DNA of 64,000 nt, taken from contig JAFAFA010000052.1 of the NCBI GenBank assembly GCA_023423695.1, positions 1-64,000 of the forward strand, given 5' to 3'. This DNA is from Pseudomonadota bacterium (lineage in GTDB: Bacteria; Pseudomonadota; Alphaproteobacteria; Azospirillales; Azospirillaceae). The notes beneath the pieces were generated by a model. That model was not told the DNA's origin, ran no database searches, and saw nothing but the letters and a program-made list of their open reading frames with translations. Shown here piece by piece: positions 34,592-42,027 of this stretch (positions are counted from its first letter, which is position 1; each line of letters starts with the position of its first letter). The position numbers were made by a program, and so were the translations under genes.

Positions 34592-35434
34592 ATGAGCCGT
34601 GGTCATCAAAGAAGCGTCCCGGACACAAGCGTACCGGGAGCAACCGTTCCGGCCGACGCCTTTTCCCCCGGCTGCCTTCGCCGCGGCCGCTCCCGCCGTG
34701 CAACCGCGGCCCGTGTCGCTGCATCCGTGGCGGCATCCCTGCTGGCGCTCGCCGGCTGCACCTCCGCCGGACCGACCGACAACCCGGTGGCGCGAAAGCT
34801 GACCTGGTTCAGCTACCTCAACGGCGACGACCTGAGGTCGCGCTGCGGCAAGGACGGGACCGACCGCTTCCGCCTGGTCTTCAACGCCGACTACAACCGT
34901 CATGTCCGGACATACGACGTCGTCGGCGACCCCGAACGCGGCGGTGCCGCGGTGGAGGCCCATGTGATCGAGGCGACCGACCTCGCCCGCATCACGCCGG
35001 CCGATCCCTTTTCCGCCGCCCGCGGCCGCAAGGCGACGCTGCAACTGAGCGCCGCGCAGTACGACAGCTTCATCGGCCGCCTGCGCGAAGACGGGGCGTT
35101 CGACCCGCCGCCGCAGGGGCTGCGGCTGCCATCGAACGGCTTTTATTGGCTGATCAACGGCTGCCGCGCCGGGCAGTGGTTCTTCACAGCCTACCCCTAC
35201 CCGTCCAGCCGCTTCACAGATGCCGGTTTCCCCGACCTGCTGCGCGGCATCGACCCCACCGGCGTGGCCTTTCCCGGGCTGCCGGAGCCGGAAGACGCGC
35301 CGCGCACCCTGCCCGGCTCCGGCCAGCTGGCGGAGGGCGGCGTCTTCTTCGAAATACAAGTCGGCCGTCATGGGCTGGTCGGCCCGACCGCCCCCTTCGG
35401 GGCGTTGGTGCTCAGCGCCCTTCCGGAGGACTGA
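34592..35434 (+). CDS. Predicted lipoprotein of unknown function
   Basis: A precursor of about 280 residues. A hydrophobic stretch ending in the lipobox LLALAGC (Cys56 from this start) marks it as a lipoprotein. The n-region is unusually long for a signal peptide, so the true start may lie further in. I kept ATG 34592 because a GAGG lies at a suitable distance. The mature part contains KLTWFSYLNGDDLRSRCG, DRFRLVFNADYNRHVRTYDV and LINGCRAGQWFFTAYPYP. It has two or three Cys that could form a disulphide and a predicted mostly beta structure. I recognise no family. It converges with the Anbu gene, five bases apart end to end. Confidence 0.7.
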   Translation: MSRGHQRSVPDTSVPGATVPADAFSPGCLRRGRSRRATAARVAASVAASLLALAGCTSAGPTDNPVARKLTWFSYLNGDDLRSRCGKDGTDRFRLVFNADYNRHVRTYDVVGDPERGGAAVEAHVIEATDLARITPADPFSAARGRKATLQLSAAQYDSFIGRLREDGAFDPPPQGLRLPSNGFYWLINGCRAGQWFFTAYPYPSSRFTDAGFPDLLRGIDPTGVAFPGLPEPEDAPRTLPGSGQLAEGGVFFEIQVGRHGLVGPTAPFGALVLSALPED

Positions 35435-35439
35435 ACCGC

Positions 35440-36201
35440 TCAGGCCGGCTCTTCGGCGATCAGGCGCGGGCGCAGGCTGTCGGGCACCAGCGTCTCGACC
35501 CACGGACCGTCCGGCATGCGGCGCGCAAGTTCCGTCAGGTTGCGGTTCCACCACTGGCGCTGTTCGCTGAGATCGTCGTAGTCGTAATTCGACTGGCGCC
35601 AGCTGCGCGAGTCCGCATGGTAGGACACCATGTCGATGGGAAAGCCGACGTCGTTGCTGGAAAAGCGGGTGCTGTCGAAGGACAGGTAGGCCAGCTTCAG
35701 CGCCGTCTGCATGTCCGTGCCGTAGGTCAGGGCTCGGTCCAGAATCGGCTTGCCATAGGCGGTGGCGCCGATCGACAGGTAGGGCGTGCGCTCGTCCACC
35801 TCGATCCAGTTGCCTTCCGGATAGACCAGGAACATGTAGGGCTCCCGGTCCTCGGCCAGCTGGCCGCCGATGATGGCGTGCAGGTTGAAGTGCAGCTTCG
35901 ACGCCTCCAGCGACTCCTTGTCCTCCGCGGCGACTTGCCGCAGGCAGGCGGTGAAGGCCGACACGGCGTCCAGCATGGTCGAATAGGCCTCGCCCCGGCG
36001 CTTCTGCATGTCGCGGCGGAGATAGGCCAGCGTCTTGTCGCGCACGCTGCGCAGGCCGGAATTCATGATGAAGAAGCGGTCGCCGCCGCTGCCCATCATC
36101 GTCACCTTGCGGGCCGACGAAAGCTGCGACCCGCTGGTGATGCGGCCGTCCGACAGACCGATCAGGCCGTCGCGTGTCTTGATGCCAAGGCAATAGGTCA
36201 T
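35440..36201 (-). CDS. Anbu-type proteasome-like peptidase
   Basis: A 253-residue protein beginning MTYCLGIKTRDGLIGLSDGR. This matches the start of Anbu, the ancestral beta subunit of bacterial proteasome-like particles, in which Thr2 becomes the N-terminal nucleophile after Met removal; the Asp of LSDGR and the Lys of SARKVTMM fit the catalytic Asp17/Lys33 pattern. Downstream motifs (HAIIGGQLAEDREPYMFLVYPEGNWIEV, SIGATAYGKPILDRAL) also fit. Anbu forms self-compartmentalised rings. In most genomes it is encoded with an ATP-grasp protein, an alpha-E protein and a transglutaminase-like protease. None of these is nearby, so here it is solitary. Confidence 0.85.
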   Translation of the reverse strand: MTYCLGIKTRDGLIGLSDGRITSGSQLSSARKVTMMGSGGDRFFIMNSGLRSVRDKTLAYLRRDMQKRRGEAYSTMLDAVSAFTACLRQVAAEDKESLEASKLHFNLHAIIGGQLAEDREPYMFLVYPEGNWIEVDERTPYLSIGATAYGKPILDRALTYGTDMQTALKLAYLSFDSTRFSSNDVGFPIDMVSYHADSRSWRQSNYDYDDLSEQRQWWNRNLTELARRMPDGPWVETLVPDSLRPRLIAEEPA

Positions 36202-36489
36202 GATCGAAAGGTCCCGAAGATGCGGCCTGGAGAGCGGACGGCCGGGAGCGCCGCGTCCAAGCGCCGCACCTGACCATTGGCCGAGGCGATTCACGCCCAC
36301 GGCCACGCTACACTTGTCCCACCGCCGGTAAATCCTTCGTTAAGGAGTTGCTTCATCAACGAGTTGCCGCCGGTTCCGCGACCACAGCGCCCGCCGGCAA
36401 CGTCCGCGACGTCGTGTTCGTCGGAAATTCACGCGGTCGGGGTATGGTGCGGCGCAGAAATCCAGGCCGATACTTGCCGAACGGACTGT

Positions 36490-36518
36490 TGACAGCGCCC
36501 CCTGCTTAGTCCATAAAA
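36490..36518 (+). promoter_or_regulatory. Promoter of first phasin gene
   Basis: TTGACA at 36490-36495, a 17-base spacer and CATAAA at 36513-36518. The -35 hexamer is consensus. The layout is the same as at the second phasin gene. Confidence 0.7.
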
Positions 36519-36527
36519 TCCTCATAT

Positions 36528-36540
36528 TGCAGTGCAGCAT
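36528..36540 (+). promoter_or_regulatory. PhaR-like operator, first phasin gene
   Basis: TTGCAGTGCAGCA contains TGC-AGT-GCA, matching the published PhaR pattern CTGC-N3-GCAG except for the first base. It begins 38 bases after the first base of the -35 box and overlaps the expected transcript start, a typical repressor position. PhaR represses phasin genes until it is titrated by polyhydroxybutyrate. Confidence 0.65.
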
Positions 36541-36694
36541 TCTTGGGGCCGGATTGCGGTTCCGGGGACCGGCCGCGCCGGATGCACAACGTATAAACGC
36601 AACGCAAACCGCTGCCGGCAGGCATCGCGCCCCGCTCTGCGGCGGCCGGGCCTATCGTCCAAACGTCGGCATCAGCCAGGAAGGAACGCGCGTC

Positions 36695-37207
36695 ATGAAC
36701 CAGTTCACGCCGAAGTCGCTCGAAACCGTCGCCGCCCAGGCCAAGGAGCAGTATGAGGGTCTGGTGAAGGCCGGCCAGGAGCAGACGGTCAAGCAGTTCG
36801 AGCAGACCGCGACCGCCGCCAAGGAGCAGTTCGAGAAGACCACTGCCCAGCTGCTGAAGAGCTACGAGGACCTGCAGGCCACCGGCAAGGCCAATGTCGA
36901 GGCGCTGATCGCCAGCAGCACCATCGCCGCCAAGGGTGCCGAGGATCTGGGCCGCGAGGTCGTCGCCTATGGCCAATCGGCGCTGGACAAGTCGATCACC
37001 ACCGGCAAGGCCCTGCTGGCCGCCAAGACCCTGCAGGAAGTCGTCGAACTGCAGAACGACTTCCTGAAGTCGAGCTTCGACGCGATGCTGGCCGAGACCA
37101 GCCGCCTGCAGGAGCTGACCACCAAGGTCACCAACGAGGCGCTGGCCCCGCTGAACGCCCGCGTCACCGCGACGGTGGAGACCTTCTCCAAGCCGATCGC
37201 CGCCTGA
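36695..37207 (+). CDS. Phasin (PHB granule-associated protein)
   Basis: A 170-residue helical protein without Cys or Trp and rich in Ala, Lys, Gln and Thr. It has the phasin_2 pattern: QAKEQYEGLVKAGQEQ, then EDLQATGKANVEALIASSTI and KTLQEVVELQNDFLKSSFDA. Phasins coat polyhydroxybutyrate granules and control their number and size. The ATG follows AGGAAGG. It is homologous to the phasin encoded about 320 bases downstream, and both have matching promoters and operators. The conserved C-terminal block NEALAPLNARVTATVE is shared almost unchanged with that paralogue (NEALAPLSARVNATVE). Confidence 0.9.
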   Translation: MNQFTPKSLETVAAQAKEQYEGLVKAGQEQTVKQFEQTATAAKEQFEKTTAQLLKSYEDLQATGKANVEALIASSTIAAKGAEDLGREVVAYGQSALDKSITTGKALLAAKTLQEVVELQNDFLKSSFDAMLAETSRLQELTTKVTNEALAPLNARVTATVETFSKPIAA

Positions 37208-37265
37208 TCGGTCCGATCCGACAGATCCTGACGGCCGGGGTCCGGCATTGGCCCCCGGCTTCGCA

Positions 37266-37305
37266 AACGGCCCGGCAACCTTCATGCGGTTGCCGGGCCG
37301 TTTTC
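37266..37305 (+). terminator. Rho-independent terminator after first phasin gene
   Basis: A perfect 15-base stem, 37266-37280 (AACGGCCCGGCAACC) with 37288-37302 (GGTTGCCGGGCCGTT), and a seven-base loop. The 3' arm runs into a T tract (TTTTT). It makes the two phasin genes separate transcription units. Confidence 0.9.
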
Positions 37306-37337
37306 GTCCGAGGGGGCTTGTTTGCACGCCATAATTT

Positions 37338-37352
37338 TTGTGCAGCGCACAA
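37338..37352 (+). promoter_or_regulatory. Extra palindrome upstream of second phasin promoter
   Basis: TTGTGC-AGC-GCACAA is a perfect six-base palindrome with a three-base spacer, eight bases before the -35 box. It has the same TGC-N3-GCA core as the operators downstream of the promoters, so it may be a second PhaR site. Confidence 0.5.
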
Positions 37353-37359
37353 TAAACCG

Positions 37360-37388
37360 TTGACTCCCGAAACCGCGCTCCATACATT
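37360..37388 (+). promoter_or_regulatory. Promoter of second phasin gene
   Basis: TTGACT at 37360-37365, a 17-base spacer and TACATT at 37383-37388. The spacing equals that of the first phasin promoter. The 316-base interval between the two phasin genes is accounted for by terminator, palindrome, promoter, operator and a leader of about 130 bases. Confidence 0.75.
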
Positions 37389-37397
37389 CCCCTTATG

Positions 37398-37410
37398 TTG
37401 CAGTGCAGCA
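37398..37410 (+). promoter_or_regulatory. PhaR-like operator, second phasin gene
   Basis: The same 13 bases, TTGCAGTGCAGCA, as at 36528-36540, again beginning 38 bases after the first base of the -35 box. Conservation extends a few bases to each side, while the rest of the leaders differ, which argues for selection on this site. Confidence 0.7.
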
Positions 37411-37523
37411 TGTCTCGGGCGCCCGCCCTGACGGGGTCCGAGGGTTTCAACCCGGTCCGCACCCGGTCGCCGCATCGTCGGGGCCGCGCGGTTGACCCCT
37501 GAGAGAGCGCGAGGAGCATAGCC

Positions 37524-38003
37524 ATGTCCGAACAGATCGCCGCCGTCACCAAGTCCGTCGAAGACGCCATCGCCACCGCCAAGCAGAACCTGGAAGGCCT
37601 CGTGAAGGCGCAGCAGGAGCAGATCGAAAAGGCCTCGGCCCAGGTGCTGAAGGGCTATGACGATCTGACCGTGCTGACCAAGCAGAACGTCGATGCCTTC
37701 GTGAAGTCCGGCACCGTCGTCGCCAAGGGCGCGGAAGAGGCCGGCAAGCAGGTCGCCGCCTTCACCCATTCGTCGCTGGAGAAGAGCGTGTCGAACGCCA
37801 AGGCCATGCTGGCGGTAAAGACGATCCAGGAACTGGTCGAGCTGCAGAACGCCTATGCCAAGGCCAGCATCGACGCGCTGGTGTCGGAAAGCACCAAGAT
37901 GCAGGAGCTGACCGTCAAGATCGCCAACGAGGCGCTGGCCCCGCTGAGCGCCCGCGTCAACGCCACGGTCGAGGTTCTGTCGAAGAAGCCGGTCGCCGCC
38001 TGA
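37524..38003 (+). CDS. Phasin (PHB granule-associated protein), second copy
   Basis: A 159-residue paralogue of the preceding phasin with the same helical, Ala/Lys/Gln-rich composition: LEGLVKAQQEQIEKASAQ, VLTKQNVDAFVKSGTVVAKG, KTIQELVELQNAYAKASIDA and the shared C-terminal NEALAPLSARVNATVE. It should also coat polyhydroxybutyrate granules. The ATG follows GCGAGGAG. Separate promoter, operator and terminator show that it is expressed on its own, although probably under the same repressor. Divergence in the N-terminal half suggests the duplication is not very recent. Confidence 0.9.
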   Translation: MSEQIAAVTKSVEDAIATAKQNLEGLVKAQQEQIEKASAQVLKGYDDLTVLTKQNVDAFVKSGTVVAKGAEEAGKQVAAFTHSSLEKSVSNAKAMLAVKTIQELVELQNAYAKASIDALVSESTKMQELTVKIANEALAPLSARVNATVEVLSKKPVAA

Positions 38004-38084
38004 TCGGCAGGCGCCGGCCGGGGCCAAGACCGCCCCGGCTTGACCGGCGGGCAGTCACTGCCCACCTGATGGACCGCATCGCGT

Positions 38085-38121
38085 CGGCCCGGCATCCCGG
38101 ACAGGGGTGCCGGGCCGTTTT
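38085..38121 (+). terminator. Rho-independent terminator after second phasin gene
   Basis: CGGCCCGGCA (38085-38094) pairs with TGCCGGGCCG (38108-38117) and is followed by TTTTG. The stem core resembles the first phasin terminator. The remaining part of the 347-base interval before clpS (38122-38350) holds no gene; a clpS promoter must lie there but is not clear to me. Confidence 0.8.
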
Positions 38122-38350
38122 GCGTCCGAAGGCCCCCTGCCCCGACGACGCCGCGCAACGGCCTAGGGTTTCCCGCCGATTGCAGGCCGACCGAAAGCAA
38201 TGTCTCCTATTACGGGGTAGCGGGACGACCGGCGGACCAAAGGAGGGTCTGCCAAATGGAGGGTGACTGAAAACGGCCCCTTCCCACCGCGACCGAAATG
38301 CCCATATCATTCACATAGACAGTGCATCGCGATGACATTCGACTGGGACC

Positions 38351-38677
38351 ATGGCCGACTCTGACAAGCAGGGCAACGACGGCACGAACAGCGGCGTGGT
38401 CGTAAAGGCCAAGCCAAAGACCAAAAAGCCGTCGATGTATAAGGTCTTGATGTTGAACGACGATTACACTCCCATGGAGTTCGTCGTTCTCGTTCTCGAA
38501 CGCTTCTTCAGCAAATCGCGGGAGGAAGCAACACAGATCATGCTGCATGTGCACCGGCGGGGTGTGGGGTTGTGCGGCGTGTTCACCTACGAGGTGGCGG
38601 AGACGAAAGTCACGCAGGTGATGGACTTTGCGCGCCAGCACCAGCATCCGCTGCAATGCACGTTAGAAAAGGATTAG
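38351..38677 (+). CDS. clpS: ATP-dependent Clp protease adaptor ClpS
   Basis: A 108-residue adaptor that delivers N-degron substrates to ClpAP. After a disordered, Lys-rich N-terminal extension of about 30 residues comes the ClpS core: MYKVLMLNDDYTPMEFVVLVL, with the NDDYTPMEFV block that forms the N-degron pocket, then MLHVHRRGVGLCGVFTYEVAETKV, including the conserved His and the ClpA-binding face. clpA begins eight bases after the stop codon, so the two are cotranscribed and probably translationally coupled. Confidence 0.96.
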   Translation: MADSDKQGNDGTNSGVVVKAKPKTKKPSMYKVLMLNDDYTPMEFVVLVLERFFSKSREEATQIMLHVHRRGVGLCGVFTYEVAETKVTQVMDFARQHQHPLQCTLEKD

Positions 38678-38685
38678 ACCCACAC

Positions 38686-41001
38686 ATGCTGTCGCGTAAC
38701 CTGGAACAGACGCTGCACCGAGCCCTGGCCCACGCGAACGAGCGCAGGCATGAATACGCGACGCTCGAACATCTGCTTCTCGCGTTGACCGAAGACTCCG
38801 ATGCTACTGCCGTCTTGCGCGCTTGCGGGATCGACCTCGACCGACTGCGCGCGGAACTGTCGGATTACCTCGACAACGAACTTGCGAACCTTATCACGAA
38901 CAGGCCCGATGACGCCAAGCCGACGGCTGGTTTCCAACGGGTTCTGCAGCGTGCGGCCATCCACGTCCAGTCGTCGGGACGTGAGGAGGTGACGGGAGCA
39001 AATGTGCTCGTTGCCTTGTTCTCTGAACGCGAGAGCCACGCGGTCTATTTCCTGCAGGAGCAGGAGATGACCCGGTTCGATGCGGTCAACTACATCTCTC
39101 ACGGAATCGCGAAGGCTCCGGGCCGCTCGGAAACAAAGCGTGTCTCGGGCGCTGACGACGAGGCGGCGGCGGAGAAGGTCGTGAAAAAAGGCAGCGAAGC
39201 GCTCGAGGCTTACTGTGTCAACCTGAACAAGAAGGCGTCCGGCGGGAAGATCGATCCGCTGATCGGCCGGGAGCAGGAGGTCGAACGGACCATCCAGATC
39301 CTGTGCCGGCGGTCGAAGAACAACCCGCTCTACGTCGGCGACCCCGGTGTCGGCAAGACTGCCATCGCCGAGGGCCTCGCCCGCCGCATCGTCCAGCAGG
39401 AAGTGCCGGAGGTGCTGCGCAACGCCACCATCTTCGCGCTCGACATGGGCTCGCTGCTGGCCGGCACCCGTTATCGCGGTGATTTCGAGGAGCGGCTGAA
39501 GGCCGTCGTGTCGGAGCTTGAGGCGACGGAGGGGGCGATCCTCTTCATCGACGAGATCCATACGGTGATCGGCGCCGGCGCCACCTCGGGAGGCGCGATG
39601 GATGCCTCGAACCTGCTGAAGCCGGCGCTGGCCTCCGGTTCGCTGCGCTGCATCGGGTCGACCACCTACAAGGAATACCGCAGCTACTTCGAGAAGGACC
39701 GGGCGCTGGTCCGCCGTTTCCAGAAGATCGACGTCAACGAGCCGTCGGTCGAGGATGCGATCAAGATCCTGCAGGGCCTGAAGCCCTACTACGAGAAGCA
39801 CCACAAGGTCACCTACACCAACGACGCCATCCGCGTCGCGGTGGAGCTGTCGGCGAAGTATATCGGCGACCGCAAGCTGCCCGACAAAGCCATCGACATC
39901 ATCGACGAGGTCGGTGCGGCGCAGATGCTGCTGCCGGAGAACAAGCGCCGCAAGAAGATCGGTGTGAAGGACGTGGAGGCGGTGGTCGCCAAGATCGCCC
40001 GCATCCCGCCGAAGTCGGTCAGCCGCGACGACAAGGAAACGCTGCTGAACCTGGAACGCGACCTGAAGACCATGGTCTTCGGCCAGAACAAGGCGATCGA
40101 CGCGCTGGTCTCCGCGATCAAGCTGGCCCGTGCCGGCCTGCGCGAGCCGGAGAAGCCCATCGGCAACTACCTGTTCACCGGCCCGACCGGTGTCGGCAAG
40201 ACCGAGGTGGCCCGCCAGCTCGCCATGACGCTGGGCATCGAGCTGACCCGCTTCGACATGTCGGAGTATATGGAGCGGCACACGGTGTCGCGCCTGATCG
40301 GCGCCCCGCCGGGCTATGTCGGCTTCGACCAGGGCGGCATGCTGACCGACGCCATCGACCAGCACCCGCACTGCGTCCTGCTGCTGGACGAGATCGAGAA
40401 GGCCCATCCGGATCTGTTCAACATCCTGTTGCAGATCATGGACCACGGCAAGCTGACCGATCACAACGGCAAGATCGTCGATTTCCGCAACGTCATCCTG
40501 ATCATGACCTCGAACGCCGGGGCCGCCGACATGGCCAAGCCCGCCATCGGCTTCGAACGTGACCGCCGGGTCGGCGAGGACATCGAAGCGGTCGAGAAGA
40601 TGTTCACGCCGGAGTTCCGCAACCGTCTCGACGCGATCATCCCGTTCGCGCCGCTGACGCAGGAGGTCATCAACCGCGTCGTCGACAAGTTCATCATGCA
40701 GATGGAAGCACAGCTGGAAGACCGCGGCGTGTCCATCGAGCTGAACGAGGAGGCGCGCGAGTGGCTGGGCAAGAAGGGCTACGACCCGCTCTACGGCGCC
40801 CGTCCGCTTGGCCGCGTGATCCAGGAGTACATCAAGAAGCCGCTGGCGGAGGAGCTGCTGTTCGGCAAGCTCAGCAAGGGCGGTCTGGTCAAGGTCACCG
40901 TGAAGGACGACAAGCCGGCCTTCGAGTATGCCGAGGGCAACCGGCCGAAGCGCACGTCCGGCGACGACGACGAGGAAATGGTATCGGAGATGGTCGAGTA
41001 A
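38686..41001 (+). CDS. clpA: ATP-dependent Clp protease ATP-binding subunit ClpA
   Basis: A 771-residue AAA+ unfoldase. It has an N-terminal Clp_N repeat domain (to about 150) that docks ClpS, a first AAA+ module with Walker A GDPGVGKT near 222 and Walker B ILFIDEIH near 285, and a second with GPTGVGKT near 500 and VLLLDEIEKAH. It has no long coiled-coil M domain, which distinguishes ClpA from ClpB. It threads proteins into ClpP. The tail is acidic (SGDDDEEMVSEMVE). It follows clpS after eight bases and a clear terminator lies 25 bases downstream. No clpP is adjacent. Confidence 0.97.
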   Translation: MLSRNLEQTLHRALAHANERRHEYATLEHLLLALTEDSDATAVLRACGIDLDRLRAELSDYLDNELANLITNRPDDAKPTAGFQRVLQRAAIHVQSSGREEVTGANVLVALFSERESHAVYFLQEQEMTRFDAVNYISHGIAKAPGRSETKRVSGADDEAAAEKVVKKGSEALEAYCVNLNKKASGGKIDPLIGREQEVERTIQILCRRSKNNPLYVGDPGVGKTAIAEGLARRIVQQEVPEVLRNATIFALDMGSLLAGTRYRGDFEERLKAVVSELEATEGAILFIDEIHTVIGAGATSGGAMDASNLLKPALASGSLRCIGSTTYKEYRSYFEKDRALVRRFQKIDVNEPSVEDAIKILQGLKPYYEKHHKVTYTNDAIRVAVELSAKYIGDRKLPDKAIDIIDEVGAAQMLLPENKRRKKIGVKDVEAVVAKIARIPPKSVSRDDKETLLNLERDLKTMVFGQNKAIDALVSAIKLARAGLREPEKPIGNYLFTGPTGVGKTEVARQLAMTLGIELTRFDMSEYMERHTVSRLIGAPPGYVGFDQGGMLTDAIDQHPHCVLLLDEIEKAHPDLFNILLQIMDHGKLTDHNGKIVDFRNVILIMTSNAGAADMAKPAIGFERDRRVGEDIEAVEKMFTPEFRNRLDAIIPFAPLTQEVINRVVDKFIMQMEAQLEDRGVSIELNEEAREWLGKKGYDPLYGARPLGRVIQEYIKKPLAEELLFGKLSKGGLVKVTVKDDKPAFEYAEGNRPKRTSGDDDEEMVSEMVE

Positions 41002-41026
41002 CTCGTCTTTCCCGTTCCATATCGTG

Positions 41027-41060
41027 AAAAAGGGGGGCCGTCCGCGGCCCCCTTTTTATT
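41027..41060 (+). terminator. Rho-independent terminator after clpA
   Basis: AAAAAGGGGGGCCG at 41027-41040 pairs with CGGCCCCCTTTTT at 41045-41057 around a short loop, and the 3' arm is a T tract. It ends the clpSA operon. Confidence 0.85.
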
Positions 41061-41147
41061 GTCCTCCCGGCGGATGCGCTCATTTGCATCGTCTCGTCAC
41101 CGCGCGATACTTTTGCGCGAGCGCCGGACTGCGCTATGGTCGGCACC

Positions 41148-42014
41148 ATGACCGATCCCGCCGCCATGCAGTCCGCCGCCATCCAGTCCGCCGCCCAGCA
41201 GTCCGCGGATGCGCAGGCCCCCTTACTGCCCGCGCCAGATGCGCTGCGCATTGCCTTCGCCTGCGCCGACACGGACGAGGCGCGCGCCGCCCGCACCCGG
41301 CTGGTCCACCGCTACGGCAACGCCATGGCGGACGAGGCCGATGTGATCGTGGCGCTGGGCGGCGATGGTTTCCTGCTGGAAACGCTGCACCGGGCGCTCA
41401 CCCGCGACCGCGAGCGACCGACACCGGTCTATGGCATGAACCGCGGCTCGGTCGGCTTCCTGCTGAACGCCTACCGCGAGGAGGATCTGGCGGAACGCAT
41501 CGTGGCGTCCCAGCATGTCCGCCTGCACCCGCTGCGCATGATCGCCACCAGGGTGAATGGCGAACGGGTGGAGGCGCTGGGCATCAACGAGGTGTCGCTC
41601 CTGCGCGAGACGCGGCAGGCGGCTAAGCTGCGCATCACCATCGACGGGGTGGTCCGGCTGCCGGAGCTGATCTGCGACGGCGCCCTGGTGGCGACACCGG
41701 CCGGCAGCACCGCCTACAACCTGTCGGCTCATGGCCCCATCGTGCCGCTGAACGCCGGGGTTCTGGCCCTCACCCCGATCAGCGCCTTCCGCCCGCGGCG
41801 CTGGCGCGGCGCCCTGCTGCCCCACGCCGCCCGGATCACCTTCGACGTGATGGAAGAGGTCAAGCGCCCGGTCAGCGCCGTCGCCGACTTCACCGAGGTG
41901 CGCGAGGTTCTGCAGGTGGAGGTTCAGGAATGCCGCGAGGTCGGCCTGACCCTGCTGTTCGACCCGGAGCTGAATTTCGAGGAACGCATTCTGAAGGAGC
42001 AGTTCGCACCCTGA
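41148..42014 (+). CDS. nadK: NAD kinase
   Basis: A 288-residue enzyme that phosphorylates NAD to NADP. The GGDG motif (VALGGDGFLL near residue 71) carries the catalytic Asp; NEVSLLRE and the block CDGALVATPAGSTAYNLSAHGPIV are the other family signatures. The N-terminus up to about residue 25 is a Gln/Ser/Ala repeat (three imperfect QSAA units) outside the catalytic domain. ATG 41136, four codons upstream, is an equally possible start; neither has a strong ribosome binding site. It is separated from clpA by a terminator and converges on the partner-switching operon, 13 bases apart. Confidence 0.93.
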   Translation: MTDPAAMQSAAIQSAAQQSADAQAPLLPAPDALRIAFACADTDEARAARTRLVHRYGNAMADEADVIVALGGDGFLLETLHRALTRDRERPTPVYGMNRGSVGFLLNAYREEDLAERIVASQHVRLHPLRMIATRVNGERVEALGINEVSLLRETRQAAKLRITIDGVVRLPELICDGALVATPAGSTAYNLSAHGPIVPLNAGVLALTPISAFRPRRWRGALLPHAARITFDVMEEVKRPVSAVADFTEVREVLQVEVQECREVGLTLLFDPELNFEERILKEQFAP

Positions 42015-42027
42015 CCCCTCACCCCTT

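Larger units (their letters stand above)
36202..36694. other. Intergenic region between Anbu and the first phasin gene
   Basis: 493 bases. The right half holds the phasin promoter (36490-36518) and a PhaR-like operator (36528-36540), giving a leader of about 170 bases. A further half-site pair TGC-GGC-GCA is at 36448-36456. The left half must contain the Anbu promoter on the minus strand, which I could not identify. Confidence 0.6.
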
